Assembly (NCBI GenBank): GCA_030603385.1
Contig: JAUVXW010000040.1
Location: 1 to 35,857 of the forward strand
Direction: 5' to 3'
DNA from: Promethearchaeota archaeon
GTDB taxonomy: Archaea; Asgardarchaeota; Lokiarchaeia; Sigyniarchaeales; SOKP01
DNA: 35,857 bases
This document shows positions 17,823 through 25,673 of this stretch, one piece after another (position 1 is the stretch's first letter; the number at the start of each line of letters is the position of its first letter). The notes beneath the pieces were generated by a model. The model saw only the letters and a list, made by a program, of their open reading frames with translations. It had not been told where the DNA came from and did no database searches. The translations under genes were made by a program, and so were the position numbers.

Positions 17823-17863
17823 TTAAACCCAGTTAGAAAAGTTATATAAATACTCGGGTTTAA
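17823..17863 (+). promoter_or_regulatory. TATA box flanked by an inverted repeat
   Basis: A TATA-like ttatataaat at 17842-17851 is flanked by ttaaaccc (17823-17830) and gggtttaa (17856-17863), perfect complements of each other. The arms enclose the promoter of the membrane protein that follows at 17915. They could be a binding site for a dimeric regulator or a chance match; larB ends only about 70 bases upstream. Confidence 0.45.
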
Positions 17864-17914
17864 ATTTCATTTAATTATCATTGAAAAAATATATTATAAA
17901 AATAGGTGAAATGT

Positions 17915-18577
17915 TTGGCAACAACTGCATCACTTGAAGCTTTATCCAAACTTCGTGAATTAAATCAGGAACTTGGATGGTATGTTGTTCCATTTCTCGT
18001 TCTAGTATTATACATTTATGGAGTGGAAGTTAAGAATGCAAGAGAAACATGAAATTGGAGTACTGTATTTGCGGGGTTAACTCTTTTAGGCTTAGATTTG
18101 ATAAATGAAATATGGAATGGGCTTATTTTTGCCTTTTCGGATCATTCTGCTTTTTGGACTACACCCGGAGCAAGTGCTTACATCATTCTAATTGGATGGA
18201 ATATTGAAATTGCTTTTATGTTTTCAATTGCAGGTATAGTATTTGCTAAGTTTTTACCAGAGGATAAAAACAAGAAGATATTGGGAATCCCAAATCGATG
18301 GGCTATGGCAATTGGTTTTACTATCTTTTCTGTTTTTGTAGAAATCTTGTTGAACAGGGGAAATTATTTAATCTGGGAATACGCATGGTGGCACTGGTAT
18401 AATCCAGTTTTAATCTTTCTATTTGGATATTTTCACTTCTTTGTAGGAGCTTTTTATGTATACGATTTACCAGATAGAAAGTCGAAAGTTAGAGTAGTAG
18501 GGATAATCTACGCTATAGGTATTGTGCTATTATGCATTTTTCTACCTCTGGGTATAGCGGGAATAATTAATTTTTAA
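17915..18577 (+). pseudogene. Six-TM membrane protein interrupted by one in-frame TGA
   Basis: Translation from the TTG at 17915, which follows the ribosome binding site AGGTGA at 17904-17909, gives 45 residues (ending GVEVKNARET), then TGA at 18050-18052, then an open frame to 18577 beginning NWSTVFAGLTLLGLDLINEI. Joined, this makes a coherent 221-codon membrane protein with about six hydrophobic segments, including Trp-rich loops (EYAWWHWYNP). Only one base separates TGA from TGG (Trp), and Trp fits the ETxNWS context. Possible readings are a nonsense mutation, a sequencing error, or UGA recoding. I do not know the function. A gene caller would find only the part from the internal TTG at 18098, which would drop the first two TM segments. 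Confidence 0.75.
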
Positions 18578-18884
18578 TTTATTCAACTCTATTTTTTTTA
18601 TTTTTTTAACCACTTTAAATACATTTATTCAAAATTTATAAAATTGAATCTTAGCAAATGGTAGGGAATGCACTTTAATTAAAAACATATTCGTTTAAAT
18701 AAACAGTTATCTAAGTTAATCTTTACACTTTAAGATGCTTTAAGATTAAGATTAGAATTTCTCTAAGATTGCTTAGAGCACACCAAAACTATAAATATGT
18801 AAATTAATATAATAATAATTGAACTTATTTTTATCTAAATAAAAACTAAAATTCAATAAGATCAAGAAATTAGTTGAGACCCCA
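18578..18884. other. Intergenic region with T-tracts and a possible promoter
   Basis: These 307 bases hold no gene I can support. T-tracts at 18592-18599 and 18601-18607 probably terminate transcription from the membrane-protein gene. A TATA-like actataaata at about 18788-18797 may serve the TPR-like gene at 18885. The stretch tttaagatgctttaagatta at about 18729-18748 contains a short direct repeat of ctttaaga of unknown meaning. Confidence 0.5.
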
Positions 18885-19427
18885 ATGGTCGCATCTATTG
18901 AACATCAAGAATTTTTTGAGAGATCAAAAAAATTTTTTGAAGATAAAGATATCGAGAATACTTTAGATCACTATGAAAAGGCTCTTGAACGCATAGATCG
19001 TACAAAATCAAAGAATAAAACGAAATACATTCAATTTTTAGACTCTATCTTAAAGTTTTGCAGAGAAAACAATTTACCTGAACAAGAAGCTTTAGTTTTA
19101 AGGGCATTAGGAAGAACATACTCAGTATTTAAACAACACGCTGAAAGTATGAAATGCCATTATCAATCACTAAAGATTCAAAAAAAATTAGGTAAAAAGG
19201 TAGAAATTGCTGAGGGTTTAGTGTTTCTAGCTGAAGATCTTGAAGTCTCTGGGAATTACGAAAAAAGCGTACAAATATTCCAAGAAGCATCAGAAATATT
19301 CCAAGCTTTAGGAAAACTAAGAAAAATCAAGGACATTACAAAAGAAATAAATCGATTAAAAGAATTTTCCAAAGAAATGGTTGAAGATGAGTACTACTTA
19401 AATAAGTTTCAAGTTGATAAATATTAA
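18885..19427 (+). CDS. TPR-like helical repeat protein
   Basis: A 180-residue all-helical protein. The segments FERSKKFFEDKDIENTLDHY (about 11-30), EALVLRALGRTYSVFKQHAE (about 68-87) with CHYQSLKIQKKLG, and AEGLVFLAEDLEVSGNYEKS (about 108-127) with VQIFQEASEIFQALG fit tetratricopeptide repeats: paired helices with small residues at the packing positions. TPRs mediate protein-protein contacts. No membrane segment or enzymatic motif is seen. It lies between larB and larC but on the opposite strand to larC, so a role in nickel-cofactor work is only a guess from location. Confidence 0.78.
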   Translation: MVASIEHQEFFERSKKFFEDKDIENTLDHYEKALERIDRTKSKNKTKYIQFLDSILKFCRENNLPEQEALVLRALGRTYSVFKQHAESMKCHYQSLKIQKKLGKKVEIAEGLVFLAEDLEVSGNYEKSVQIFQEASEIFQALGKLRKIKDITKEINRLKEFSKEMVEDEYYLNKFQVDKY

Positions 19428-19501
19428 AGCAGACCAACACTGAAATTTATTTATAAACCAATTTTTTTTCTTTTTTTTATAATTTTTCTAGTATATAATG
19501 A

Positions 19502-20782
19502 CTACTGGTAAAAAAGTTGTTTTATCTTAGCTTGTATAATGAATTGTATCTTTCTCACGGAAATTCCAGACTCTTCACTAATTTTTTTAATATCTTCAAA
19601 TTCTGGCTTAACGTTTACTATTTCTTTACTATTTTCCAATTCAATATAAGAGACTTTAAAGTTTACACTATAATCCTTTTTATTAATTTCTATGATATGT
19701 TTTTCTATAGTTCTATCAACGCAAACACGATTAATTGTGCTATATCTTACCCCTAAAGTCCCTAATTCATGTATCATTTTTTCCATTAATTCAAATGTAT
19801 ATTTTGGGTAGCACAAAACCTTTATTATATAACTAGGTCGATTTTTTTTTGTTAAACTTGGAATTATCTGAAGATCTAAAACTTTTTCGTTTTTAAATTC
19901 ATTGAAGAAATTTCCAAGTATCTCTCCCGAGACATCATCAACATCAGTTTCTAAAATCGACACTTTATCGACATATTTCTGCATTGGATGTGTAGATTTA
20001 TAACTTTCGAGATCGTTATATTCCCCTAGAAATAATCGTTGTATATTCTGAAAATCTTTAAATGTCTTCTGTCCAGTACTATAAACTGATTTCTCAATCA
20101 TCATCTCAGGTAGATACTCCAAAAATTCAGGATTTAAACTTGTTAGTAAGGCAACTCCTGTAGGAGTTACCAATTCCGATTCTATAGGCCCTCCAAAAGT
20201 TATTAAATTTGACTTTTCTAAAATCTTTAGGGTAGCTGGTGCTGGAATTGTTAGCAGGCCATGGGCGGTATTAACTTCACCTCCTCCTAAAGGTATCTTG
20301 CTGCAATAGAATTGAATATTTTCATCAAAACCATTAATTTTATCTAGTGCACTAGTAACCCCTAAAATATCTATTAAAGTATCAATTGAGCTGAGTTCGT
20401 GTAGATGGATCTTATTAGCTAGTTTACCATGCACTTCTGCTTCTGCTTGAATTAAAGAGTTTAAAACTTGGTTAGCATAATTTTTAGCTGAATCAGAAAA
20501 AGAGTTTTCATTTAAATATTTATTTAGAGAATTTTGTAGTGTTTTTGCCGACCTATGTTCCTTATTCTCTTTAATCTCAATTTTTAACTGGTTTAGTTGA
20601 ATTCCTGATCTATGTATTTTTTTTAATTCAATAATTAATTGAGAAACACCAGGTAAATAATCTTTTAATTTTCTTAAATCTTTTAAAATTTTTTCTGGTT
20701 CAGGAACTATTCCTAACAAAGCTGCCAATAACATATCTCCAGAGATTCCAGAGCTGTTCAAATCAATATATAATATTCTCAT
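19502..20782 (-). CDS. larC: LarC, nickel insertion enzyme for the pincer-nucleotide cofactor
   Basis: LarC inserts nickel into the pyridinium bis-thiocarboxylate mononucleotide in a CTP-dependent reaction. Family motifs are the N-terminal SGISGDMLLAALLG, HLHELSSIDTLIDILG, PLGGGEVNTAHGLLTIPAPA, ESELVTPTGVALL, and the C-terminal LETDVDDVSGEILG and LGTLGVRYS. I chose the ATG at 20782 (MRILYIDLNSSGISGDM) rather than a TTG 33 bases upstream, because LarC proteins start directly with this strand. It is one continuous frame of about 426 residues; the Lactiplantibacillus gene needs a programmed frameshift to join its two halves, which is not the case here. It is divergent from the alkaline-phosphatase-like gene. 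Confidence 0.93.
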   Translation of the reverse strand: MRILYIDLNSSGISGDMLLAALLGIVPEPEKILKDLRKLKDYLPGVSQLIIELKKIHRSGIQLNQLKIEIKENKEHRSAKTLQNSLNKYLNENSFSDSAKNYANQVLNSLIQAEAEVHGKLANKIHLHELSSIDTLIDILGVTSALDKINGFDENIQFYCSKIPLGGGEVNTAHGLLTIPAPATLKILEKSNLITFGGPIESELVTPTGVALLTSLNPEFLEYLPEMMIEKSVYSTGQKTFKDFQNIQRLFLGEYNDLESYKSTHPMQKYVDKVSILETDVDDVSGEILGNFFNEFKNEKVLDLQIIPSLTKKNRPSYIIKVLCYPKYTFELMEKMIHELGTLGVRYSTINRVCVDRTIEKHIIEINKKDYSVNFKVSYIELENSKEIVNVKPEFEDIKKISEESGISVRKIQFIIQAKIKQLFYQ

Positions 20783-20902
20783 TTTATTATTTTTTAAAAT
20801 TGGTAGGTTACTCAAAATTAAAGTGATAACAATTTTATAATTATATTATCTTTTTAATAATATTAAGAATTATTAAATATAAATCAATTTTAGGGCACAG
20901 CT

Positions 20903-21640
20903 ATGAGCTCAGAACTTCAAACTTTAAAATGCTACATGAATCAACTACCAGCAACAATATTAAAATTATTAAATGTTGAGCCTCCTCAAAAAACTATTCC
21001 TGAACCCGTTGAAGGAGTTCTAAACCTATATCAGGAAATAGAACGAGTAAGTATTAATTTAATTGACAACATGGGACTCTTCGAAATAACCTATATGAAA
21101 CCACAATTCATGATTAGTAACGCTGAAGTAATGTTATTGCTAAGTACAAGAAATCCTTATACCTTAGGAGTTTTACATCAATTAATATATGGTGGGTTTG
21201 ATGTGGAACCAAATGGTTTCCACCTTTTAAAATACTTAAATGAAAGCGATAAGAAATCATGTTTTATTGGGCGGAAAAAAGATTTGGACCGTTATGATGG
21301 AGGAACTAAATCTATTGCTAAAGATTCTGATATGGGTACCTGGGTGGAGTCAGCAAAGGTCATTAATAATTTCGACCTATCTTGGATGCATTACTTAGAC
21401 TTTGAGAACTTACATAAACAGCAACATCAATTAAAGCAAAGAACTCCGGAAGATTTAATAGAGAAATTATTAAATAGAACTGATAAATGGATCTTAGGTA
21501 ATTATAAGCAATTAAGGAAGAATTCACTGATGATCATAATCGGCGATCATGGTAGAAGCAAATTAAATCTGGAATTCGCAGGTAAGATTCAGCAATGGAG
21601 GGAAGCCAGCGTGCCAATCGCAATATTTATAAAAAAATGA
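20903..21640 (+). CDS. Alkaline-phosphatase-superfamily-like protein, function unknown
   Basis: I do not recognise the exact family of this 245-residue protein. Two segments suggest the alkaline phosphatase/PglZ superfamily: VSINLIDNMGLFE at about residues 49-61, resembling the strand and Asp of the first metal site, and LMIIIGDHGRSK at about 209-220, resembling the Asp-His metal-ligand pair. Between them NPYTLGVLHQLIYGG and a helical region with DLSWMHYLDFENLHKQQHQ follow. The usual Thr/Ser nucleophile is not obvious after the first motif, so activity may differ. It lies between larC (divergent, 120 bases away) and nikR (same strand, 42 bases on), possibly in an operon with nikR. Confidence 0.7.
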   Translation: MSSELQTLKCYMNQLPATILKLLNVEPPQKTIPEPVEGVLNLYQEIERVSINLIDNMGLFEITYMKPQFMISNAEVMLLLSTRNPYTLGVLHQLIYGGFDVEPNGFHLLKYLNESDKKSCFIGRKKDLDRYDGGTKSIAKDSDMGTWVESAKVINNFDLSWMHYLDFENLHKQQHQLKQRTPEDLIEKLLNRTDKWILGNYKQLRKNSLMIIIGDHGRSKLNLEFAGKIQQWREASVPIAIFIKK

Positions 21641-21682
21641 ATTTTTCCTTTTTCTAAGAAAATGAGATGATGTTTGTTTAAA

Positions 21683-22216
21683 ATGGAGGAATATAAACGA
21701 TTTACAATCTCTCTTCCTGAAAAATTATATGAGCTATTTGAGACATTTAGAAACAAGTTGGGGATGTCAAGGTCAGATGCAATTCGGAAAGCAATGCATT
21801 CTTTTATGATCAGTGAAGAGAATATTCCAGTAAGCTCTGGAAATGTTGTTGGGTGTATAACAATTATTATGTCTCATGAACATCCAGATATAAAACAACC
21901 TAAACATTCTCATAATTCTTCTCATACAGCTGATCATGAGCATGATTATAGTTCTCATACAATGTATGCTAATGTTCAGCAAACAGATGAAATATTAAAG
22001 ATTGATATTCAACATCACTTTTTTGATATAATCATATCTACTATGCATATTCATTTAGAATATAGTAAATGCTTAGAAATAATCGCTGTTTCAGGACCTT
22101 ATAATCGAGTAAAAATTCTTAAAGACCGTTTGCAAAGATTGAAAAGCGTAATCTCAGTTGGATTTTTTATAATTGATAAAGAGAGCAAACAAGACTCAGA
22201 GAAAGAGAAAAAGTAA
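21683..22216 (+). CDS. nikR: NikR-type nickel-responsive repressor with His-rich insertion
   Basis: A ribbon-helix-helix regulator that binds DNA when nickel is bound. The N-terminal domain (residues 5-45) reads KRFTISLPEKLYELFETFRN and SRSDAIRKAMHSF. The C-terminal ACT-like domain contains His111, His122, His124 and Cys130, with the same spacings (11, 2 and 6) as the E. coli NikR ligands His76, His87, His89 and Cys95. Between the two domains is an extra stretch of roughly 30-35 residues with eight His between 65 and 92 (SHEHP, KHSHNSSHTADHEHD), absent from standard NikR. I prefer the ATG at 21683 over the upstream TTG at 21674. Targets are probably nickel transport or cofactor genes, perhaps the neighbouring lar genes. 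Confidence 0.93.
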   Translation: MEEYKRFTISLPEKLYELFETFRNKLGMSRSDAIRKAMHSFMISEENIPVSSGNVVGCITIIMSHEHPDIKQPKHSHNSSHTADHEHDYSSHTMYANVQQTDEILKIDIQHHFFDIIISTMHIHLEYSKCLEIIAVSGPYNRVKILKDRLQRLKSVISVGFFIIDKESKQDSEKEKK

Positions 22217-22238
22217 AAATAAGAATATTAAATTCCTA

Positions 22239-22248
22239 TTCTCGAGAA
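22239..22248. promoter_or_regulatory. Short perfect palindrome after nikR
   Basis: ttctcgagaa is a perfect 10-base palindrome 23 bases after the nikR stop codon. It could be part of a terminator, since T-rich sequence follows at about 22286-22303, or a chance occurrence. Nothing else supports an operator role. Confidence 0.25.
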
Positions 22249-22450
22249 AGAGTCCAAGGTATAAGGCGATTTGGGAAGGAATTTTTATTCTTTATTTATT
22301 TTTGGTTGTGTGTGTAGTTAAGTTAGAAGATAATATTTTGGTAATTTAAAACTAAATACACTGTTAAATTAGTGATTTCATTATAAATTGATTATGAGAA
22401 AAAAAATTAGATGAAAAAAAAACTTAAAATTATAAATTTAAACAAGAATT

Positions 22451-22648
22451 CTACAAATCTTTTTCTTGTACGGTTTTCCTATTATTAGCTTTGGCTCTTG
22501 CGATTGCTTTATCAAGAATTTCAATAATAGCATTGTTAAGTGCGGGACCATCTATTACGTCTCCACTTGTATTGCACTCTTTACCCTTGATATATTCTCG
22601 AACTTTACTTTTAACAAACAGAACCTCGAAACCTTCTTTTTTAGCCAT
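22451..22648 (-). CDS. Small histone-fold protein (single-domain, DUF1931-like)
   Basis: The 65-residue protein has the layout of a histone fold: VKSKVREYIKGK as helix 1, a loop, GPALNNAIIEILDKAIARAK as the long helix 2, and NNRKTVQEKDL leading into helix 3, which is nearly absent. The final RKTVQxKDL resembles the conserved C-terminal segment of archaeal histones and DUF1931 proteins. It probably forms dimers; whether it binds DNA like HMf histones is uncertain because the usual DNA-contacting residues are not all visible. The ATG is preceded at a good distance by the strong ribosome binding site GGAGGA (complement of 22657-22662). It appears monocistronic. Confidence 0.8.
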   Translation of the reverse strand: MAKKEGFEVLFVKSKVREYIKGKECNTSGDVIDGPALNNAIIEILDKAIARAKANNRKTVQEKDL

Positions 22649-23110
22649 TTTTTTATTCCTCCTTTAATAATGATTTAAATAAAAATTCTATTTTAAATAT
22701 TAATCTATCCTTCTTATTTTTAAACTTTAAGATCTGATCATCTTAAACGATGAATAAAAACCTCCTAATTGCAATTCATGTAATTACTAAAATACGCATT
22801 TTTTGGGGCGGATTTTAAAATTAATCATAAACTTAGTAAGATATATCTAATTCCAAATTGGAAATAATGGAATTAACTCATATATAAGGATTTCTTTAAT
22901 GAAAACTATTTCTCTAAAAAAAAAATGGAACAGCAAACCTGATCTCGAAAATTTGGGTATTAAAAATAAGTGATGCCTTCCACACATTTATGATAATTTA
23001 TCCATTATCTTATTTAGTTTTCACTCGTTTAATTGATTAATTTATGGAATATATTGAGAAAAAACCGGATTGTTTAAATCGGTAATAATCTATTATCTAT
23101 GTGATAAATC
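22649..23110. other. Intergenic region upstream of the histone-like and GHMP kinase genes
   Basis: This 462-base divergent gap carries the ribosome binding site of the histone-like gene at its left end. A TATA-like catatataag lies at 22879-22888 on the plus strand. A 24-codon frame from 22899 to 22973 is open but not convincing as a gene. No hairpin RNA, tRNA or repeat is evident. Confidence 0.45.
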
Positions 23111-24109
23111 TTGAGAAAGATCATATTTTCAAGAGCACCCGTTCGAATATGTGATATTGGGGGGTGGACTGATACTTGGTTTTGCCCGAATGGTGCTGTG
23201 TTTAATATTTGTGTTGGTCTCTATAGTTATGTTAGAATTATTCCAACTAATACTAGTAGGATAAATATTGTCTCAGAAAATCTTAATATCCATACAGAAA
23301 TTAAGAATTTTCATAATATTGAATACGATGGAAACCTTGATTTGCTAAAGGCTGCAATTAAAAGAATGAACATAAATGAGGGATTGAATATATATGTTAG
23401 AACTGAAGCCCCTCCTGGATGTGGAACGGGAACAAGTGCTAGTGTAGCAGTTGCATTAATTGCTGCTTTAGCCCAGCTTTCTAATAAAGAACTAAATCCT
23501 TCAGAAATTGCAGAATTAGCTCATAAGCTTGAGGTTGAAGAACTAAAATTAGAAAGTGGTGTTCAAGATCAATATGCGGCCGCACTTGGAGGTATTAATT
23601 TCATGGAGATTACCTATCCTGAAGTGAAAATGGTACCTCTTGAGGTTGAGAACAAAAAAATATTCGAGTTAGAAAATCAAATGATATTGGTATTTCTTAG
23701 TTCACGGAGTTCAAGTGAGATGCATAGAGCTGTTATTGTAAATTATAATAAAGGTGATAGTTCAACCCTTAAATTATTTGACACTATTAAAAGCTGTGCA
23801 TATGAAATGAAGAGAGCAATTCAATCCGACGATCTTACTTACATGGGTGAATTAATGAATAAAAATTGGGAGGCTCAGAAGCAATTACATCATTTAATGG
23901 TAAATCCTACTATTAAAAAAGCTGAACAGATAGCTACTAATAATGGTGCAATAGGGTTTAAGGTAAATGGTGCTGGGGGAGGGGGTTCAGTCTCAATTAT
24001 AGCTGGGATTGGAAAGGAGTATGTCTTAAAACAAAAATTAATTGAAAATGACTTTCAAATACTTCCAGTAAAACTAGATTTCATGGGGGTTCAAACTTGG
24101 ATTGCCTAA
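23111..24109 (+). CDS. GHMP-family sugar kinase (heptose/fucose kinase-like)
   Basis: A 332-residue GHMP kinase that should phosphorylate a sugar or sugar derivative. The N-terminal SRAPVRICDIGGWTDTWF with GGWTD resembles galactokinase and D-glycero-D-manno-heptose 7-phosphate kinase; the ATP-binding PPGCGTGTSAS is at residues 101-111; and the third motif is GFKVNGAGGGGSVSII near the C-terminus. EELKLESGVQDQYAAALGG matches the catalytic Asp region. The start is a TTG at 23111, supported because the SRAPVRI strand begins at once and no better start exists. Substrate cannot be decided from sequence; surface glycan or nucleotide-sugar synthesis is a reasonable setting. Confidence 0.9.
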   Translation: MRKIIFSRAPVRICDIGGWTDTWFCPNGAVFNICVGLYSYVRIIPTNTSRINIVSENLNIHTEIKNFHNIEYDGNLDLLKAAIKRMNINEGLNIYVRTEAPPGCGTGTSASVAVALIAALAQLSNKELNPSEIAELAHKLEVEELKLESGVQDQYAAALGGINFMEITYPEVKMVPLEVENKKIFELENQMILVFLSSRSSSEMHRAVIVNYNKGDSSTLKLFDTIKSCAYEMKRAIQSDDLTYMGELMNKNWEAQKQLHHLMVNPTIKKAEQIATNNGAIGFKVNGAGGGGSVSIIAGIGKEYVLKQKLIENDFQILPVKLDFMGVQTWIA

Positions 24110-24186
24110 TTTAACCTCAGACGTTTCTACACCTGAGTTTTAGTCAAAAGTATGTGCTTTTTATAGTTTATATATAAAACATTTAT

Positions 24187-24987
24187 ATGATTATGCAAGA
24201 TCAAGCTACCTTTCCTTCCAAGATAAAAAATTATAATGAGAGTTCATTAATACATAATTTATTTGTTTTTAATAAATCTGGTGTTTGTTTTTATGGTAGA
24301 AATTTTACAGATTATATCAAAGTTGAGAAAAACTTAATTTCTCCTTTTATTACGGCTCTAATGTCATTTGCAAAGGAGATGATTGGAAAAAAATTTAAAA
24401 TAATAGAAATGGAAGATATTAAAATCGTAATTTTTGAAAAGAATTCCCTTTATTACGGAGTTTTATGTGATACAATTGAAAATATAACATTATTGGATGA
24501 TATAATTTTAAAAATCCATCAAAGGATAGCATCTTATCTTATTAAGAATAATGTTAATATTAATGTTGAAATCATCTATGATAGTGAATTAAATGGAGTA
24601 ATCGAAGAGATTATAAGTACCGCTTTAAGTTATGACTTTGGGTCGAAAAAAGAAATAAAAGTTATTAACTTTTTAAAAGATCTAATTTCCACAGATGATG
24701 TTGATGGGATAATTCTTTTAACTGATAGAGGAAAAGTAATTTATTCCTCTTATAACAAGTTAGATTTGAAAAATTTTTTAAAAGAAGTCGATTTTCGCGT
24801 AAAAATTCATAATAATTCAATTTTAAAGTTATTTTATACTTTTAAAGACAAGAAATTTATATTTTCTGAGTATGTGCTTGATACCTATTTTGTAATATTA
24901 GTATTTAGTTCAAATGTAAAGTTTGGTTTAGCAGACCATTATTTAACTAAGGTTGTGAATAAAATTAAAAATACCACATCAAATTAA
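24187..24987 (+). CDS. Two-domain longin/roadblock-like protein (Asgard type)
   Basis: The 266-residue protein seems to hold two similar small alpha/beta modules. The first, about residues 20-120, has IHNLFVFNKSGVCFYGRNF, then ISPFITALMSFAKEMIGK, then KIIEMEDIKIVIFEKNSLYY and a final helix DDIILKIHQRIASYL: the strand-strand-helix-three-strand-helix order of longin domains. The second, about 165-262, has VDGIILLTDRGKVIYSSYN, VDFRVKIHNNS, FYTFKDKKFIFSEYVLD and TYFVILVFSSN, like a roadblock/longin module. Such domains regulate small GTPases in eukaryotes and are abundant in Asgard archaea. No enzymatic motif, signal or membrane segment. Assignment is from fold pattern only. The TATA-like tttatagttt at about 24159-24168 is about 25 bases before the ATG, so the mRNA may be leaderless. 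Confidence 0.75.
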   Translation: MIMQDQATFPSKIKNYNESSLIHNLFVFNKSGVCFYGRNFTDYIKVEKNLISPFITALMSFAKEMIGKKFKIIEMEDIKIVIFEKNSLYYGVLCDTIENITLLDDIILKIHQRIASYLIKNNVNINVEIIYDSELNGVIEEIISTALSYDFGSKKEIKVINFLKDLISTDDVDGIILLTDRGKVIYSSYNKLDLKNFLKEVDFRVKIHNNSILKLFYTFKDKKFIFSEYVLDTYFVILVFSSNVKFGLADHYLTKVVNKIKNTTSN

Positions 24988-25141
24988 GCTTGAGATCTGA
25001 TCTTCATATTTTTAAATTTTGCATTATTTGTTTATGAAAAGAATTCCTAAATAGTAGATTTTAATTTATTAATTATAAAAGTCAAATTAAAAAATCTATT
25101 AATATAATTTTAAAATAAAATTTATCTCATTGTGAAGAAAA

Positions 25142-25645
25142 ATGACAAAATCAGAAGAAAATTTAAATGCCGCATTTGCAGGTGAATCCCAAGCAAATCG
25201 TAAATATCTGGCTTTTGCTGAAAAAGCAGATAAAGAAGAATTTCCTCAAGTAGCAAAGCTTTTTAGAGCTGCTGCTGCTGCTGAAACAGTTCATGCCCAT
25301 AGCCATCTTAGAGTTCTTGGAGGCATAAAATCAACCAAGGAAAATATTCAAGCCGCTGTAGAGGGAGAGCACCATGAATTTACAGAAATGTACCCTGAAT
25401 TCATTGAAGACGCTAAAGCTGAAGATAATAAAGGTGCTGAAAGAACATTTAATTATGCTAATCAAGTGGAAAAAATTCATCATAAACTCTACGAAACTGC
25501 TTTAGAAGCAGTTGAAAATGGCAAGGATTTAGAAAAGCAAGATATTTACATTTGTCCAGTATGCGGTTACACTCATGAAGGAAAGCCACCAGAAAAATGT
25601 CCTGTTTGTGGGACATTAAAAAAAATGTTTAAAAAAATTGATTAA
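25142..25645 (+). CDS. rbr: Rubrerythrin
   Basis: A diiron peroxidase that reduces hydrogen peroxide in anaerobes, using electrons passed through its rubredoxin-like domain. The four-helix ferritin-like domain spans about residues 1-135 with ligands in AFAGESQANRKYL, AAAAETVHAH (Glu48, His51), VEGEHHEF and NQVEKIHHKLYE. The C-terminal rubredoxin-like domain has ICPVCGYTHEG and KCPVCGTLK, giving four Cys for one iron. At 167 residues it is of the compact archaeal/clostridial type. It suggests a strictly anaerobic organism that meets occasional oxidative stress. Standalone gene, convergent with the radical SAM gene. Confidence 0.96.
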   Translation: MTKSEENLNAAFAGESQANRKYLAFAEKADKEEFPQVAKLFRAAAAAETVHAHSHLRVLGGIKSTKENIQAAVEGEHHEFTEMYPEFIEDAKAEDNKGAERTFNYANQVEKIHHKLYETALEAVENGKDLEKQDIYICPVCGYTHEGKPPEKCPVCGTLKKMFKKID

Positions 25646-25673
25646 GAATAATTTATTTTTTTTTTAATTTATT

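Noticed and set aside
17915..18577. Reassignment of UGA to Trp in this genome
   Set aside because: Several clearly bounded genes here end in TGA (the SDR, AP-like and RdgB genes), so UGA is a normal stop.
22239..22303. Palindrome plus T-rich stretch as a NikR operator
   Set aside because: It lies downstream of nikR rather than at a promoter and is only ten bases, so an operator role is not supported.
22899..22973. A 24-codon frame beginning MKTISLKKKWNSKPD after a TATA-like element
   Set aside because: The TATA box is too close to the ATG, no ribosome binding site is seen, and the peptide has no recognisable features.
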